Assembly (NCBI RefSeq): GCF_009827445.1
Contig: NZ_WTYI01000001.1
Span: 1-64,000, forward strand
DNA: 64,000 nt
Origin: Qipengyuania aquimaris
Lineage (GTDB): Bacteria; Pseudomonadota; Alphaproteobacteria; Sphingomonadales; Sphingomonadaceae
Direction: 5' to 3'
The notes below the pieces were generated by a model, which worked only from the letters and a program-made list of their open reading frames with translations, was not told the DNA's origin and searched no databases. Within the stretch, counting starts at the first letter, position 1, and every line of letters starts with the position of its first letter. The position numbers and the translations under genes are program-made. This document shows positions 7,157 to 15,642 of this stretch, piece after piece.

Positions 7157-8893
7157 ATGGACCGAAATACGAGCTTGATGCGCGAGGTGCGGGCAGTCCT
7201 GCGATCGCCCTCCTTTCAGCGCTCGCCAAGCCTTTCCAAAATGCTCGAATACCTACTGTCGCGAGAAATTTCTGCGGACGGGAAATGCACGCAATACGAC
7301 ATTGCGGTTGAAGCTCTCGGTAAAGATGAGAGTTTCAACGAGCTGACGGACAGTGCCGTAAGGGTGCAGATGTCGCGCCTAAGGAAGGCGTTACGCGATT
7401 ACTACCTTACCAGACAGCCAGAAGATGGATTGTATCTTCATATTAGGACTGGCGATTACCGTTTGCGTACGGCAAACTTGGAAACGGCTTATCCCAAACT
7501 CGCAACTGCGAAGTCGACACGTCAAAATAATGAGCCGACTAGCAGCAAATCACCAGATTTCGAGCGCGCCCAATCACAGCTGCACGGAGCGGACGAGATT
7601 AAAGCGATAAACAACGTGAATTTTGCCAGTCAGCCCATAAACTCTGACATCAAAAAGCGTTTTGCGAGCTCAAATTGGCTCCAGGCTCCAAAAAAGTGGC
7701 AGGCTGCACTTATCGTCGCAGCTGTGGTCGGGGCGGCTGCCCTAGGTCCTCTACGTCCCAATAACGAGGCGGCTGCCACGACAAATCTTCAGCATGGATT
7801 GGAGGTGCCGTTGGTGGCTTTAATGGTCGAGAAAGACAATTTTGGAGGCGATCCTGCCCAAAGTGGGCGCTTGCTTGCAAAAGTTCGAAATGATCTCAAC
7901 AGCTTGTTGAGAAAATCCATGGTGAGTCGTGCATCCGATGATGCCGAGGGTGGCTCGGCGGATTTTACGATAAAGGTGCAAATCGAAGGTGATAGTAGCG
8001 GCCAACTGGGCGCGCATCTGGTTTTGTCCGACCGTGAAAACAGGGTAATTACTGAGCGAACCGTGCGACCCACCTCAAAATCTGCGGAGCTTGTAGAGAG
8101 TCTTTTCGACGAGGTTACAAGTATCGTCTCTCCAGCGGGCCATATAACCAGAGCTCTGGCTCGTGGAGTCGTTGACGCACCAAAGAATGATTTTGAATGC
8201 TTCATTTCGGTCGAAGGTGCACGAGCATCTGGATCGGTGACGCCCGTTATTCTCGATAAGTGTGTTACTAAGTTCCCTGATGGAGAATTTACGCCGTACC
8301 TTAAAATACGGCAGGCTTTCTCCTTGGCTCAGCAGACATCAATTGCCGGAAAAGATTTTTCCTCATCTAGCGCGGCATGGAGAATGACCTCTGATGTTCT
8401 AGCATCGCATCCCGAAAATCCTTATGCGAACACGCTTGCTGCAAAGCTTCTGGTAGCACGTAAGAATTGTGAAGATGCGATTCTTTTCGGGCGTGAAGGT
8501 TTCTCTCGAGGTCGGACGTATCCAGCGTTGGAGTTGGCGGTAATCCTCGATGCTTTCGAGTGCCCTGCGACATTGAAGTATCGGCAATTATGGACCGATA
8601 GAATAGCGCGTATTACCCAAGCTAACCCGGAGCCTCACACTCTTTTAGAAAGCTATATATTGATCGGTTTGCTCATAAGTGGGCAAGAAGAGCTTATTGA
8701 TTATCAGAGGACCCCGGCATTCGAACTTGATATTGACCATTCGCTTGCCGAACTCAACAGGGCTTTGAGATCTGCAGTCCATGGTGAGGCCACTGAGGAT
8801 GACGTTCAATTGATACGATCCATGCTGCCGGCGCTGCTTTTTTCGGACTCGGCTCAGAGGGTGGTTCTCAAGAGGATTAACCTTCGAAATTAG
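7157..8893 (+). CDS. Membrane-anchored winged-helix regulator with periplasmic domain
   Basis: A 578-residue CadC/ToxR-like one-component regulator. Residues 1-105 form a predicted DNA-binding winged helix of the type found at the N-terminus of some alphaproteobacterial cyclase and TPR proteins (FQRSPSLSKMLEYLL, then SAVRVQMSRLRKALRDYY and GDYRLR). A polar linker follows, then one membrane helix at about 182-199, then roughly 380 residues predicted to lie in the periplasm and to be largely helical and TPR-like. The position between PilZ/DUF4402 and the subunit-usher-chaperone genes suggests that it senses an envelope or assembly cue and controls the fibre. Direct evidence for binding sites is limited to the shared palindromes. 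Confidence 0.75.
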   Translation: MDRNTSLMREVRAVLRSPSFQRSPSLSKMLEYLLSREISADGKCTQYDIAVEALGKDESFNELTDSAVRVQMSRLRKALRDYYLTRQPEDGLYLHIRTGDYRLRTANLETAYPKLATAKSTRQNNEPTSSKSPDFERAQSQLHGADEIKAINNVNFASQPINSDIKKRFASSNWLQAPKKWQAALIVAAVVGAAALGPLRPNNEAAATTNLQHGLEVPLVALMVEKDNFGGDPAQSGRLLAKVRNDLNSLLRKSMVSRASDDAEGGSADFTIKVQIEGDSSGQLGAHLVLSDRENRVITERTVRPTSKSAELVESLFDEVTSIVSPAGHITRALARGVVDAPKNDFECFISVEGARASGSVTPVILDKCVTKFPDGEFTPYLKIRQAFSLAQQTSIAGKDFSSSSAAWRMTSDVLASHPENPYANTLAAKLLVARKNCEDAILFGREGFSRGRTYPALELAVILDAFECPATLKYRQLWTDRIARITQANPEPHTLLESYILIGLLISGQEELIDYQRTPAFELDIDHSLAELNRALRSAVHGEATEDDVQLIRSMLPALLFSDSAQRVVLKRINLRN

Positions 8894-9015
8894 GTATTCG
8901 GTCTAGCCATTCCGTAATGTGCAACCACTAGGGATGGGGCAGAAACTTCCCACTGTGCTAACGGTTTTTTAGGCAAAATAACTTAGTGCTCCTGAGGCAA
9001 CTTTTGGAGCAAATT

Positions 9016-9579
9016 ATGTCCTCGCAACGTTTTATCTCGCTGCGCAGCCTCGGTGCTGCAATATGCGCGGCTTCCGCAGCCTGCATTCCGACCTCAGCAT
9101 TTGCAGCTACGCAAGGGTCGCTAGGTACTACCTCAACAGGTTCGGTCTCGATCAATGCCTCTGTCCCAAACAGGGTGCGCATTTCGGGTCTAAATGATGT
9201 CAACCTTTTGAACCTTGACCCGACGGTAGATGCTTTCGATGCCCAAGATGTTTGCGTTTGGTCGAATACCGCAACTAGCGGATATTCGATCACGGCTAGC
9301 GGCAGTGGCGCAGGTAGCGCATTCACGTTGGCCTCAGGAGCAAGCACGGTACCCTATTCAGTGGAGTGGGCTGGGAGTGCCGGACAAACCTCGGGAACTG
9401 CACTCGCGCCAGCAACTCAGGAAACTGGATTTATTTCTGCCGCGACGAATCAACTTTGCAACAGCGGGCCCAGCGCTAGCGCCAGTCTAATCGTAAAGCT
9501 TTCGAGCGCAGATCTTTCAACGATGCAGGCAGGCCAAACCTACAACGGGACATTGACGCTTCTCGTCCAACCGGAATGA
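9016..9579 (+). CDS. Fimbrial subunit-like protein 1 (probable major pilin)
   Basis: An exported subunit of 187 residues. The ATG at 9016 is preceded by GGAG six bases upstream, and a signal peptide ends at AFA-A. The mature protein has two cysteines (CVWSN and QLCNSG), a VRISGLNDV opening shared with the next gene, low-complexity Ser/Gly/Ala strands and a closing strand YNGTLTLLVQPE typical of chaperone-usher subunits. An intrinsic terminator directly after this gene, ahead of subunit 2, fits a major subunit made in excess over the assembly machinery. Confidence 0.75.
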   Translation: MSSQRFISLRSLGAAICAASAACIPTSAFAATQGSLGTTSTGSVSINASVPNRVRISGLNDVNLLNLDPTVDAFDAQDVCVWSNTATSGYSITASGSGAGSAFTLASGASTVPYSVEWAGSAGQTSGTALAPATQETGFISAATNQLCNSGPSASASLIVKLSSADLSTMQAGQTYNGTLTLLVQPE

Positions 9580-9584
9580 GGTCC

Positions 9585-9625
9585 GGCCCGCAGCTCATAA
9601 ATAGAGTTGCGGGCCTTACTTTTTG
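9585..9625 (+). terminator. Mid-operon intrinsic terminator/attenuator
   Basis: A 12-bp stem with one G-U pair (GGCCCGCAGCTC at 9585-9596 against GAGTTGCGGGCC at 9604-9615), a 7-base loop and a T-rich tail (TTACTTTTTG). It sits between subunit genes 1 and 2, so it should lower transcription into the second subunit, usher and chaperone genes. Confidence 0.75.
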
Positions 9626-9652
9626 TTAACCATAATCTTGCATATTGGTGCA

Positions 9653-10156
9653 ATGGTTAGGGTGACGAACAGACTACTTATCTGCCTCATTCTGGGATCA
9701 TTGTCACCGCCGGTGACAACCGCAGCGCTCGCGCAAGGCAATGGGTCGGGGAAAGTAAGGATATCCGGGCTAGCCGATGTGCAGCTGGGATCCTTGTCAC
9801 TGAGTGGTGATTCCGCGCTGAGCCAGTCCATATGTGTCTTTAGCTCTACTTCATCTTCAACGTATTCGATAACCGCTTTCGGGGATGGCAATGGCGGGAG
9901 TTTCAGCCTCACGTCGCAACGCGATGACGTTCCTATTGAAGTTTGGTGGTCGGACGATCCAACGCAATCGGGAGGAGTGCTGTTAGCTCCCGCACGAGAA
10001 GCCGGCCCGTTCTTCTCTTCCGCTCGCCAGCAACGCTGCAATAGTGGCTCTAGCAATTCAGCCTCGCTTACGATCATGGTGAGAGAGGCGGCGAAGTCTG
10101 ACGCCTCGGCCGGGGCTTATACCGGCCAGCTCACGTTGATCGTGGCCCCGAATTGA
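9653..10156 (+). CDS. Fimbrial subunit-like protein 2
   Basis: A paralogue of the preceding subunit: signal peptide (cleavage after ALA-Q), VRISGLADV opening, cysteines in CVFSS and QRCNSG, and final strand YTGQLTLIVAPN. About 167 residues from the ATG at 9653; an ATG-like start 30 bases upstream would only lengthen the N-terminus. It lies after the internal terminator and eight bases before the usher, so it is probably a minor or tip subunit made at the level of the assembly machinery. Confidence 0.7.
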   Translation: MVRVTNRLLICLILGSLSPPVTTAALAQGNGSGKVRISGLADVQLGSLSLSGDSALSQSICVFSSTSSSTYSITAFGDGNGGSFSLTSQRDDVPIEVWWSDDPTQSGGVLLAPAREAGPFFSSARQQRCNSGSSNSASLTIMVREAAKSDASAGAYTGQLTLIVAPN

Positions 10157-10164
10157 GGTGGTAG

Positions 10165-12591
10165 ATGTCGGGCCTCAATCATCTTTGTCGCTGTCTTGTG
10201 ACGGTTTCAGCTGCCCTAATGCTGATGATGGGCGAGGACATTTGCGCAAAATCACTTACTCTATCCGCTGATGCGCCGCCTGGTTTTGAAGATTTGGGCG
10301 CGCCCACCAAGCAAGTAGTCGACGTGATTTTCGAGGGTGATGAAGTTGGAGTTTTTACCGTCATCTCTTCCCCTGAAAGCATCACCTTCGAGGAGGTTGA
10401 AAAGCTTCTACAGAACCTTCCAGTAGATTTGCGAACGGATGAGGTACGGGAGGCCCTTTCTCAGCCGCTTTCGCGAAATCAGAGCAAGGTTTGTCCACGC
10501 AATACGGTGGCAAAGGATTGTGGTGTTCTCTATCCAGAAACCATCGGGATCATTCACGATGCTGACCGATTTCAGGTTTCAATTTTCGTCAATCCTTTGC
10601 TCAGGGCAGCCAAACCTGACATTGAGTATCTACCGAAACCGGAGCTGCATCTAGATCTTGCGTCCCAGCTTTCATTCTTGGCAAGCGGCGGTAATCTCGA
10701 CAATGACGATAGCTACTCGATCGATCTGGATAACCTAGTTTCGCTTGGAACAGCGAGATTCAGTGCTGATCTGTCGGTTTCGGACAGCGCTGGTCTATTC
10801 GTTCGCGAGGCGGCTGCCGAGATAGATCTACAGGATTCCCGGGCGTACGCTGGACTATTTTGGTCTAAAGCACAGAACGGAAGTGGTCGAAGGCGGATTT
10901 TGGGTCTCGGATTCGGTACGCAACTCGATACTAGATTGAATCGGGACCAGATCACCGGAACGCCCGTCCTTGTTTATCTCCAGTCTAGGGGAAGGGTCGA
11001 GATATTTCTGGATGAGCGCCTTCTCCTCGCTGAAGCGGTACCTCCAGGCAGCACCCTGCTGGATACCTCAGCATTCCCGCAAGGCAGCTACGAAATTACG
11101 GTTCGAATTTCCGAACGCGGGCGGCCATCCCGTATCGAGAAAGTCTTTTTCAGCAAGAATGCCAGCATCCCTCCTCTTGGCATACCCTTTTACTATGCGG
11201 AGATAGGCTTCGACCAAAGTGCTTACAGGTCACTAAACAACGGTGGGCAAAGGCCTCTCATCGCGAGAGCGGGAAGGGCAGTCAGGATCGCGCCGAACTG
11301 GGCTTCAGGAATTGCTGCGGAAGTTGAAGGGGCTGAGTTGAAAGGTCGGATATCGCTCGATTTTTTCGACGACAATGTAGCAGCGAAAGCAGGGCTGGAA
11401 CTGAATAGCAGCGGAGGGAAGGAAGCATCCCTTCGTTTGTTTTCGACCGGTTTTGGCAGATTAAATTACAATTTCGACTTGAGATATGTCGACCAATCAA
11501 GAGAGAGCGGTGAAAACCTCTTTGGAATTCGCTACCGAAATTTCACTCAAGCGACTGGCGCGATGTCGTGGAGTTCAAATTGGCTCCGCCTAGGAGTTCA
11601 AGGCAATCTGCGGGATCAAGATGGAGACATTGACCATTCGCTTACTGCGAGTGCGATGTGGGACTTCGTGCGCCATGGTGACGCTATGTTGAGCTTTGTA
11701 GGGGAGGTCACCGATTCTACCTTCGGGGACTCAGTCTTTGTCGGCCTAAATTTGCGGCTTTTGCGAGGCAACATCGCCATCGCGAACTCTGTAGGGCACC
11801 GCGATTTCGACCGATCGCGAGAACCTAGCGGGATTTACAGCACGCACTCGCTTGATGTTACGAAAGATTTCGCACGGAATTCTAGCGCTTCAATTTCCAC
11901 CAATCTCGAAACAGGCCCAAGTATCGAAAATATCTCCACGAGTTTGGAGCTTGCGACATCAAACTTTGTGGCCAACGCAGATTTCTTGAAACTGCAATTC
12001 GGCAACCAACTACAAACGCAATACTCGATAGGCGCGGCGACGACGCTTCTCCTTTCAGATGAGCGAGTGGATGCCACGCGGCGTGGCGCAGCAGAAGCGT
12101 CCGTAGTTCTCCAGCTTACCGGCGCCAGGCCTTTGGATGAGTTCGAGGTTCTGGTCGATGGCCAGCTAAGAATGTTGTTGCGCGGCAATGGTCGAGAGGT
12201 GCTTTCGTTGCCCAGCTATCGCGCATACCGAATCCGTCTGCGCCCGAAATCGAGTGATCCGCTTCGCATACATCAGCCTGAACGAGAGCTAGTTCTCTAT
12301 CCCGGAAATGTTCGGGAGTTGGATTGGTCAATTTCGCAGATGACAGCGATTATTGCGAGACTAGTCGACGAAGATGGCGAGCCGCTTGCTGGAGCAAGTG
12401 TCCGCTCGAGCGGAGAGGCAGCTTTGACGGACGATCGGGGATATTTTCAGATTGAGACCACACCTCGTGCTGTATTCGAAATTCTAACGAGAAGTGGTGA
12501 AGAGTTGGCGTCAGAGGGGATCGAATTTGATGACGCCGCAGCTTTTACGCGAATTGGCGATCTGGTCGCGAGAAGTAAGGAGCCTTACTAA
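10165..12591 (+). CDS. Outer-membrane fimbrial usher (alternate/alpha class)
   Basis: An 808-residue usher that would form the outer-membrane pore secreting chaperone-bound subunits. It has a signal peptide, an N-terminal chaperone/subunit-binding region, and a long beta-barrel region from about residue 150 that carries a plug-like stretch with LDTSAFPQGSYEITVRI, the pattern of CfaC/TcfC-type (alpha) ushers. Near the C-terminus there is a carboxypeptidase-regulatory-like fold (GASVRSSGEAALTDDRGYF). The stop TAA overlaps the chaperone ATG by one base (TAATG), indicating translational coupling. Confidence 0.85.
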   Translation: MSGLNHLCRCLVTVSAALMLMMGEDICAKSLTLSADAPPGFEDLGAPTKQVVDVIFEGDEVGVFTVISSPESITFEEVEKLLQNLPVDLRTDEVREALSQPLSRNQSKVCPRNTVAKDCGVLYPETIGIIHDADRFQVSIFVNPLLRAAKPDIEYLPKPELHLDLASQLSFLASGGNLDNDDSYSIDLDNLVSLGTARFSADLSVSDSAGLFVREAAAEIDLQDSRAYAGLFWSKAQNGSGRRRILGLGFGTQLDTRLNRDQITGTPVLVYLQSRGRVEIFLDERLLLAEAVPPGSTLLDTSAFPQGSYEITVRISERGRPSRIEKVFFSKNASIPPLGIPFYYAEIGFDQSAYRSLNNGGQRPLIARAGRAVRIAPNWASGIAAEVEGAELKGRISLDFFDDNVAAKAGLELNSSGGKEASLRLFSTGFGRLNYNFDLRYVDQSRESGENLFGIRYRNFTQATGAMSWSSNWLRLGVQGNLRDQDGDIDHSLTASAMWDFVRHGDAMLSFVGEVTDSTFGDSVFVGLNLRLLRGNIAIANSVGHRDFDRSREPSGIYSTHSLDVTKDFARNSSASISTNLETGPSIENISTSLELATSNFVANADFLKLQFGNQLQTQYSIGAATTLLLSDERVDATRRGAAEASVVLQLTGARPLDEFEVLVDGQLRMLLRGNGREVLSLPSYRAYRIRLRPKSSDPLRIHQPERELVLYPGNVRELDWSISQMTAIIARLVDEDGEPLAGASVRSSGEAALTDDRGYFQIETTPRAVFEILTRSGEELASEGIEFDDAAAFTRIGDLVARSKEPY

Positions 12592-13277
12592 TGAGTTGGT
12601 TGCGAAAGATGATTCTGTTCATGGTGATGATCGGGACATGGGCTACCCCATTGTCCGCTAACTTAGTGCTAGATAAAGTCATTATTGACTTTCGCTCGGG
12701 CGATACCACGCGGGGTGATATCGAGCTCCTGAACGACGGCGGTGAGAGACTGTACGTTGCGATAGAACCGTTTGAAATACTGCATTCAGGCACCGACCGA
12801 GAGGAGAGAGTTGCCCTAGACCTTTCCGAAGACGCAGATCTTTTCGTTTCTCCGCGACGCCTCATACTTGAGCCCGGTGAGCGGCGGCAGTTGCGAATAG
12901 CTTTGTTGGGACAAAGACCTGCAGTAGAGCGCGTTTTCCGCGTGAGGGTGCGACCGGTGGTTGGGCAGGTTACATCCGAAGAAGATGGGCTCAAGCTTCT
13001 TGTCGGTTACGATACGCTTGTGCTGGTCAGGCCAGAGCGCACATCGGGGAGCGTAGAGATAGTTAAGGACGAAAGTTCAATCACTCTGGTGAATCGGTCG
13101 AACAGTTCTTTCGAATACTTCAAGGGCAGGGCTTGCCAAATCAACACCGAGAATTGTGATGATCTTCCGCCTAACCGTCTGCATCCTGGAGAAAGATGGA
13201 CCATCAACAACGTTGATGGAAAATCGATTGAATACACGAGGTCTGCAAGCGGCCGCCTCGAAACGCTTACATTCTGA
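12591..13277 (+). CDS. Periplasmic PapD-like fimbrial chaperone
   Basis: A 228-residue exported protein. After the signal peptide (cut near LSA-N) come two immunoglobulin-like domains: an N-terminal one with FRSGDTTRGDIELLN and LILEPGERRQLRIAL, the PapD-type pattern, and a C-terminal one from about residue 145 with RPERTSGSVEI. Such chaperones complete the pilin fold by donor strand and deliver subunits to the usher encoded just upstream. Two cysteines in the second domain (GRACQINTENC) may form a disulfide. Confidence 0.85.
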   Translation: MSWLRKMILFMVMIGTWATPLSANLVLDKVIIDFRSGDTTRGDIELLNDGGERLYVAIEPFEILHSGTDREERVALDLSEDADLFVSPRRLILEPGERRQLRIALLGQRPAVERVFRVRVRPVVGQVTSEEDGLKLLVGYDTLVLVRPERTSGSVEIVKDESSITLVNRSNSSFEYFKGRACQINTENCDDLPPNRLHPGERWTINNVDGKSIEYTRSASGRLETLTF

Positions 13278-13368
13278 GGTCCTCAACCTTAATTTTTATT
13301 AACAATTTCTCGCACGAAAGGCCGCGAGTGATCCAAAAACTTTGAGATATATAGGTTTTTTCGGGTAA

Positions 13369-13378
13369 GTAACGTTAC
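13369..13378. promoter_or_regulatory. Perfect palindrome GTAACGTTAC, second site
   Basis: Identical to the site at 7025-7034 and again followed by A. It lies 76 bases before the ATG of the small secreted protein that closes the fimbrial locus, so that gene may have its own promoter under the same regulator. Confidence 0.5.
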
Positions 13379-13454
13379 ATAAGCTGCGTCATACTACTTT
13401 TTTCTCGTTTGAGAATGCAATTTCAATCCTATCGACATTTGATTGGAATTGTTC

Positions 13455-13814
13455 ATGATAGTCCGCCTGATCGTAAAGGCCGCAGCGCTGATTGTGTTTT
13501 GTTTTTCGACCTCGCTAGAGGTGTCGGCAGCGGGGCCTCTCGTGTCCGATAGATCCGCGGCAGGCAAGATCTTAATAAGCGTGTCCGTGCGTCCGAAAGT
13601 CGCCAATGATGCTCAGCGGGCAGCTTACAAATTATCGGAAGTTTCCCAAAAAGCTTGGCAAATGTGCGCTTCGACGCCGGTAGAGGGCCACAGAGCCCAC
13701 CCGCAAGGCTTGGATGTGGCGAAGGGCATTGAGTGTGCGCTTGGTTTCGATAGTCACTCTATTAGCGTAGAGAGCGGGGAGGGGGACCGGGAAGTTTTTA
13801 TCAAGCCTATCTAA
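13455..13814 (+). CDS. Small secreted protein of the fimbrial locus
   Basis: A 119-residue protein with a clear signal peptide (VKAAALIVFCFSTSLEVSA), then a short mature domain that contains KILISVSVRPKV and two cysteines (QMCAST and IECALG). The ATG at 13455 is chosen because the signal peptide starts there. No family is recognised. Its place after the chaperone and the shared palindrome upstream tie it to the fibre system, perhaps as a periplasmic accessory or minor subunit. Confidence 0.55.
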   Translation: MIVRLIVKAAALIVFCFSTSLEVSAAGPLVSDRSAAGKILISVSVRPKVANDAQRAAYKLSEVSQKAWQMCASTPVEGHRAHPQGLDVAKGIECALGFDSHSISVESGEGDREVFIKPI

Positions 13815-13850
13815 ACAAGCTGACTAACGCATATGTTTGGTGGGCACACA

Positions 13851-14138
13851 TTAGCGGCGTACGGCTAGGAGTTCAGATAGTAGACGAAAAAGGGAAAAAG
13901 GTTTCGCGCCTTTCATATCTTGCCACGTTTTTCGGCCGTCTGACGCTGTCAAAATCGATGGCCTCCATTCCGGCTTTGAAGCGGAATCCAATACCACATA
14001 TTCATCTCCAATTCGCCGCTGTATTGCGCGCTGCGCTTCTTCGACTTCGGCGTCGGTCGCACACTCACTCATCTTCCATTTTGCGATAATGGTGGATGTC
14101 TCGGGCTCTACCGCAAAAAGAAAACGTTCGGACTGCAT
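13851..14138 (-). CDS. Small hypothetical protein
   Basis: A 95-residue, charged, soluble protein without a recognised domain. The frame starts with ATG at 14138, without a clear Shine-Dalgarno. It lies convergent to the fimbrial locus in a stretch of accessory DNA that also holds the NUMOD4 gene and the IS6 element. Included because no other frame covers the interval; existence is uncertain. Confidence 0.4.
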   Translation of the reverse strand: MQSERFLFAVEPETSTIIAKWKMSECATDAEVEEAQRAIQRRIGDEYVVLDSASKPEWRPSILTASDGRKTWQDMKGAKPFSLFRLLSELLAVRR

Positions 14139-14225
14139 GGTAGGGTATCTAGATCAAAGGTACCCTAGCGTCGATAGACGACCATGCCTATCACCCGACA
14201 TCCTCTTTATCGCGAGTGAATACCT

Positions 14226-14702
14226 ATGGAAGGCGAAGAGTGGCACGTAATCGGTCGGTTCTGGGAGTATGAAGTCAGCAACTTAGGCCGCGTAAGACGG
14301 ATCGATAGTGGCCATGTGAAAGACCCTACCATTCGCAAGGACGGAAGATTAACCGTCCACCTCACCTCTGGAAAAAAATCTTCTGTATGTCAGGTTCACT
14401 CACTCGTAGCTGAAGCCTTCATTGGACCGCGTCCGCGTAATCAGATTGTCCGGTTCAAGGACGGCGATACGCAAAATTGTCGGGCAGCAAACCTATACTA
14501 CGTCCGTCGTTCTGAAGTGACGCCGCTCTTTCCTCCACCGACACAAAAACTTTCCTCTGTTGATGTCTCCCGGATAAGACACCTTCTTGGCGAGGGTGTG
14601 AAGGCGAATGTCATAGCAGCGGCATTCGGTATCAGTGAGAGCCATCTCAGTAATATTCGGAACTCAAAAAAGTGGGTTGCGCAACCCGGAGAAAAGGACT
14701 GA
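14226..14702 (+). CDS. NUMOD4/HTH protein with degenerate HNH motif
   Basis: A 158-residue protein related to phage and intron-type homing endonucleases. It opens with the NUMOD4 motif (EEWHVIGRFWEYEVSNLGRVRR), continues into an HNH_3-like core (VHSLVAEAFIGP, then VRFKDGDTQNCRAANLYYV) and ends with a helix-turn-helix (VIAAAFGISESHLSNIRNSKKW). In active relatives the second block normally reads NHxDG; here it reads RFKDG, so the central catalytic His is lost. It may now act only as a DNA-binding protein or be a decaying mobile gene. It lies immediately left of the IS6 element. Confidence 0.65.
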   Translation: MEGEEWHVIGRFWEYEVSNLGRVRRIDSGHVKDPTIRKDGRLTVHLTSGKKSSVCQVHSLVAEAFIGPRPRNQIVRFKDGDTQNCRAANLYYVRRSEVTPLFPPPTQKLSSVDVSRIRHLLGEGVKANVIAAAFGISESHLSNIRNSKKWVAQPGEKD

Positions 14703-14728
14703 CGAAACCAGTCGGGAAGGATGCATTG

Positions 14729-15545
14729 GGTCCTGTCAGAACAAATGCACCGATTAGCGAACTGCGAGTGATCGGGTAGGGCAGAGCGATGCCCAGACCT
14801 AAGAAGTCAGCCAGTTCGTTTCGGTATTTCAACTTGTCGCCGGAAGTGATCCGCCTGGTCGTGATGATGTACGTCAGGTTCCCACTGAGTTTGCGCAATG
14901 TCGAGGATTTGCTGGCAGAGCGCGGGATCGACATCTGCCACGAGACGGTACGCCACTGGTGGAACAGGTTCGGCCCGCTGTTCGCAGCCGATGTGCGGCG
15001 ACAAGGGGGCAGCCGGATGCGGGCCTTCAGGCAATGGAAGTGGCATCTCGATGAGGTCTGCGTGAAGATCAATGGCGAGATGCATTACCTGTGGCGCGCG
15101 GTCGATCAGGAGGGCGAGGTCCTTGAGAGCTATGTGACCAAGGTCCGCGACAAGAAAGCGCTGCGCCGCCACGGCTCACATGAGATGATTACCACCGACG
15201 GCCTGCGCTCTCACAGGGCCGCGATGCAGGACCTCGGAAACACAGAGAAGCAGGAGGTGGGGCGCTGGGCCAACAACCTGGTGGAGAACAGCCACCTGCC
15301 GCTTCGACGACGAGAACGAGCCATGCTGCGGTTCCGACAGATGAAGAGCCTACAAAAGTTCGCTTCGGTCCACGCCAACGTCCACAACCACTTCAATCAA
15401 GAACGCCACCTGATCGACAGAGATACCTACAAAACCCGCCGCTCGGCCGCACTGGCCGAGTGGCAAAACCTTATGGCCTGAGCTGCACTTGGTAAGGGGA
15501 TAGCTGTGCCCATCGGAGACAAGTTGCGATTAGACTGACAGCACC
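14729..15545. mobile_element. IS6-family insertion sequence
   Basis: An 817-base element bounded by imperfect terminal inverted repeats: left GGTCCTGTCAGAACAAATGC, right (reverse complement) GGTGCTGTCAGTCTAATCGC. It carries one transposase gene. IS6 elements normally make 8-bp target duplications, but the flanks (ATGCATTG on the left, GCCAGTCA on the right) do not match, so this copy is old or has recombined with another. Confidence 0.75.
14789..15481 (+). CDS. IS6-family transposase, internally deleted
   Basis: A 230-residue DDE transposase that starts MPRPKKSASSFRYFNLSPEV, as in sphingomonad IS6 elements. The acidic residues are visible (HLDEVC, TTDGLRS, NLVENSH). Between RDKK and ALRRHG the roughly eight residues that family members usually have (an AAL-F-KK helix) are missing, an in-frame loss between the first and second catalytic Asp. 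Other residues depart from the consensus (for example NNLVENS for NNRVENS). The protein may be inactive. The family comparison is from memory. Confidence 0.8.
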   Translation: MPRPKKSASSFRYFNLSPEVIRLVVMMYVRFPLSLRNVEDLLAERGIDICHETVRHWWNRFGPLFAADVRRQGGSRMRAFRQWKWHLDEVCVKINGEMHYLWRAVDQEGEVLESYVTKVRDKKALRRHGSHEMITTDGLRSHRAAMQDLGNTEKQEVGRWANNLVENSHLPLRRRERAMLRFRQMKSLQKFASVHANVHNHFNQERHLIDRDTYKTRRSAALAEWQNLMA

Positions 15546-15642
15546 GCCAGTCACCCCCAGATATTTCGGTTCCGGAACCTTCTGCGCTCGCAGGGGAATA
15601 GGGCTGAGTGTCAAAAACGCCGCCAAGTGCTAGGGTGGCTGT

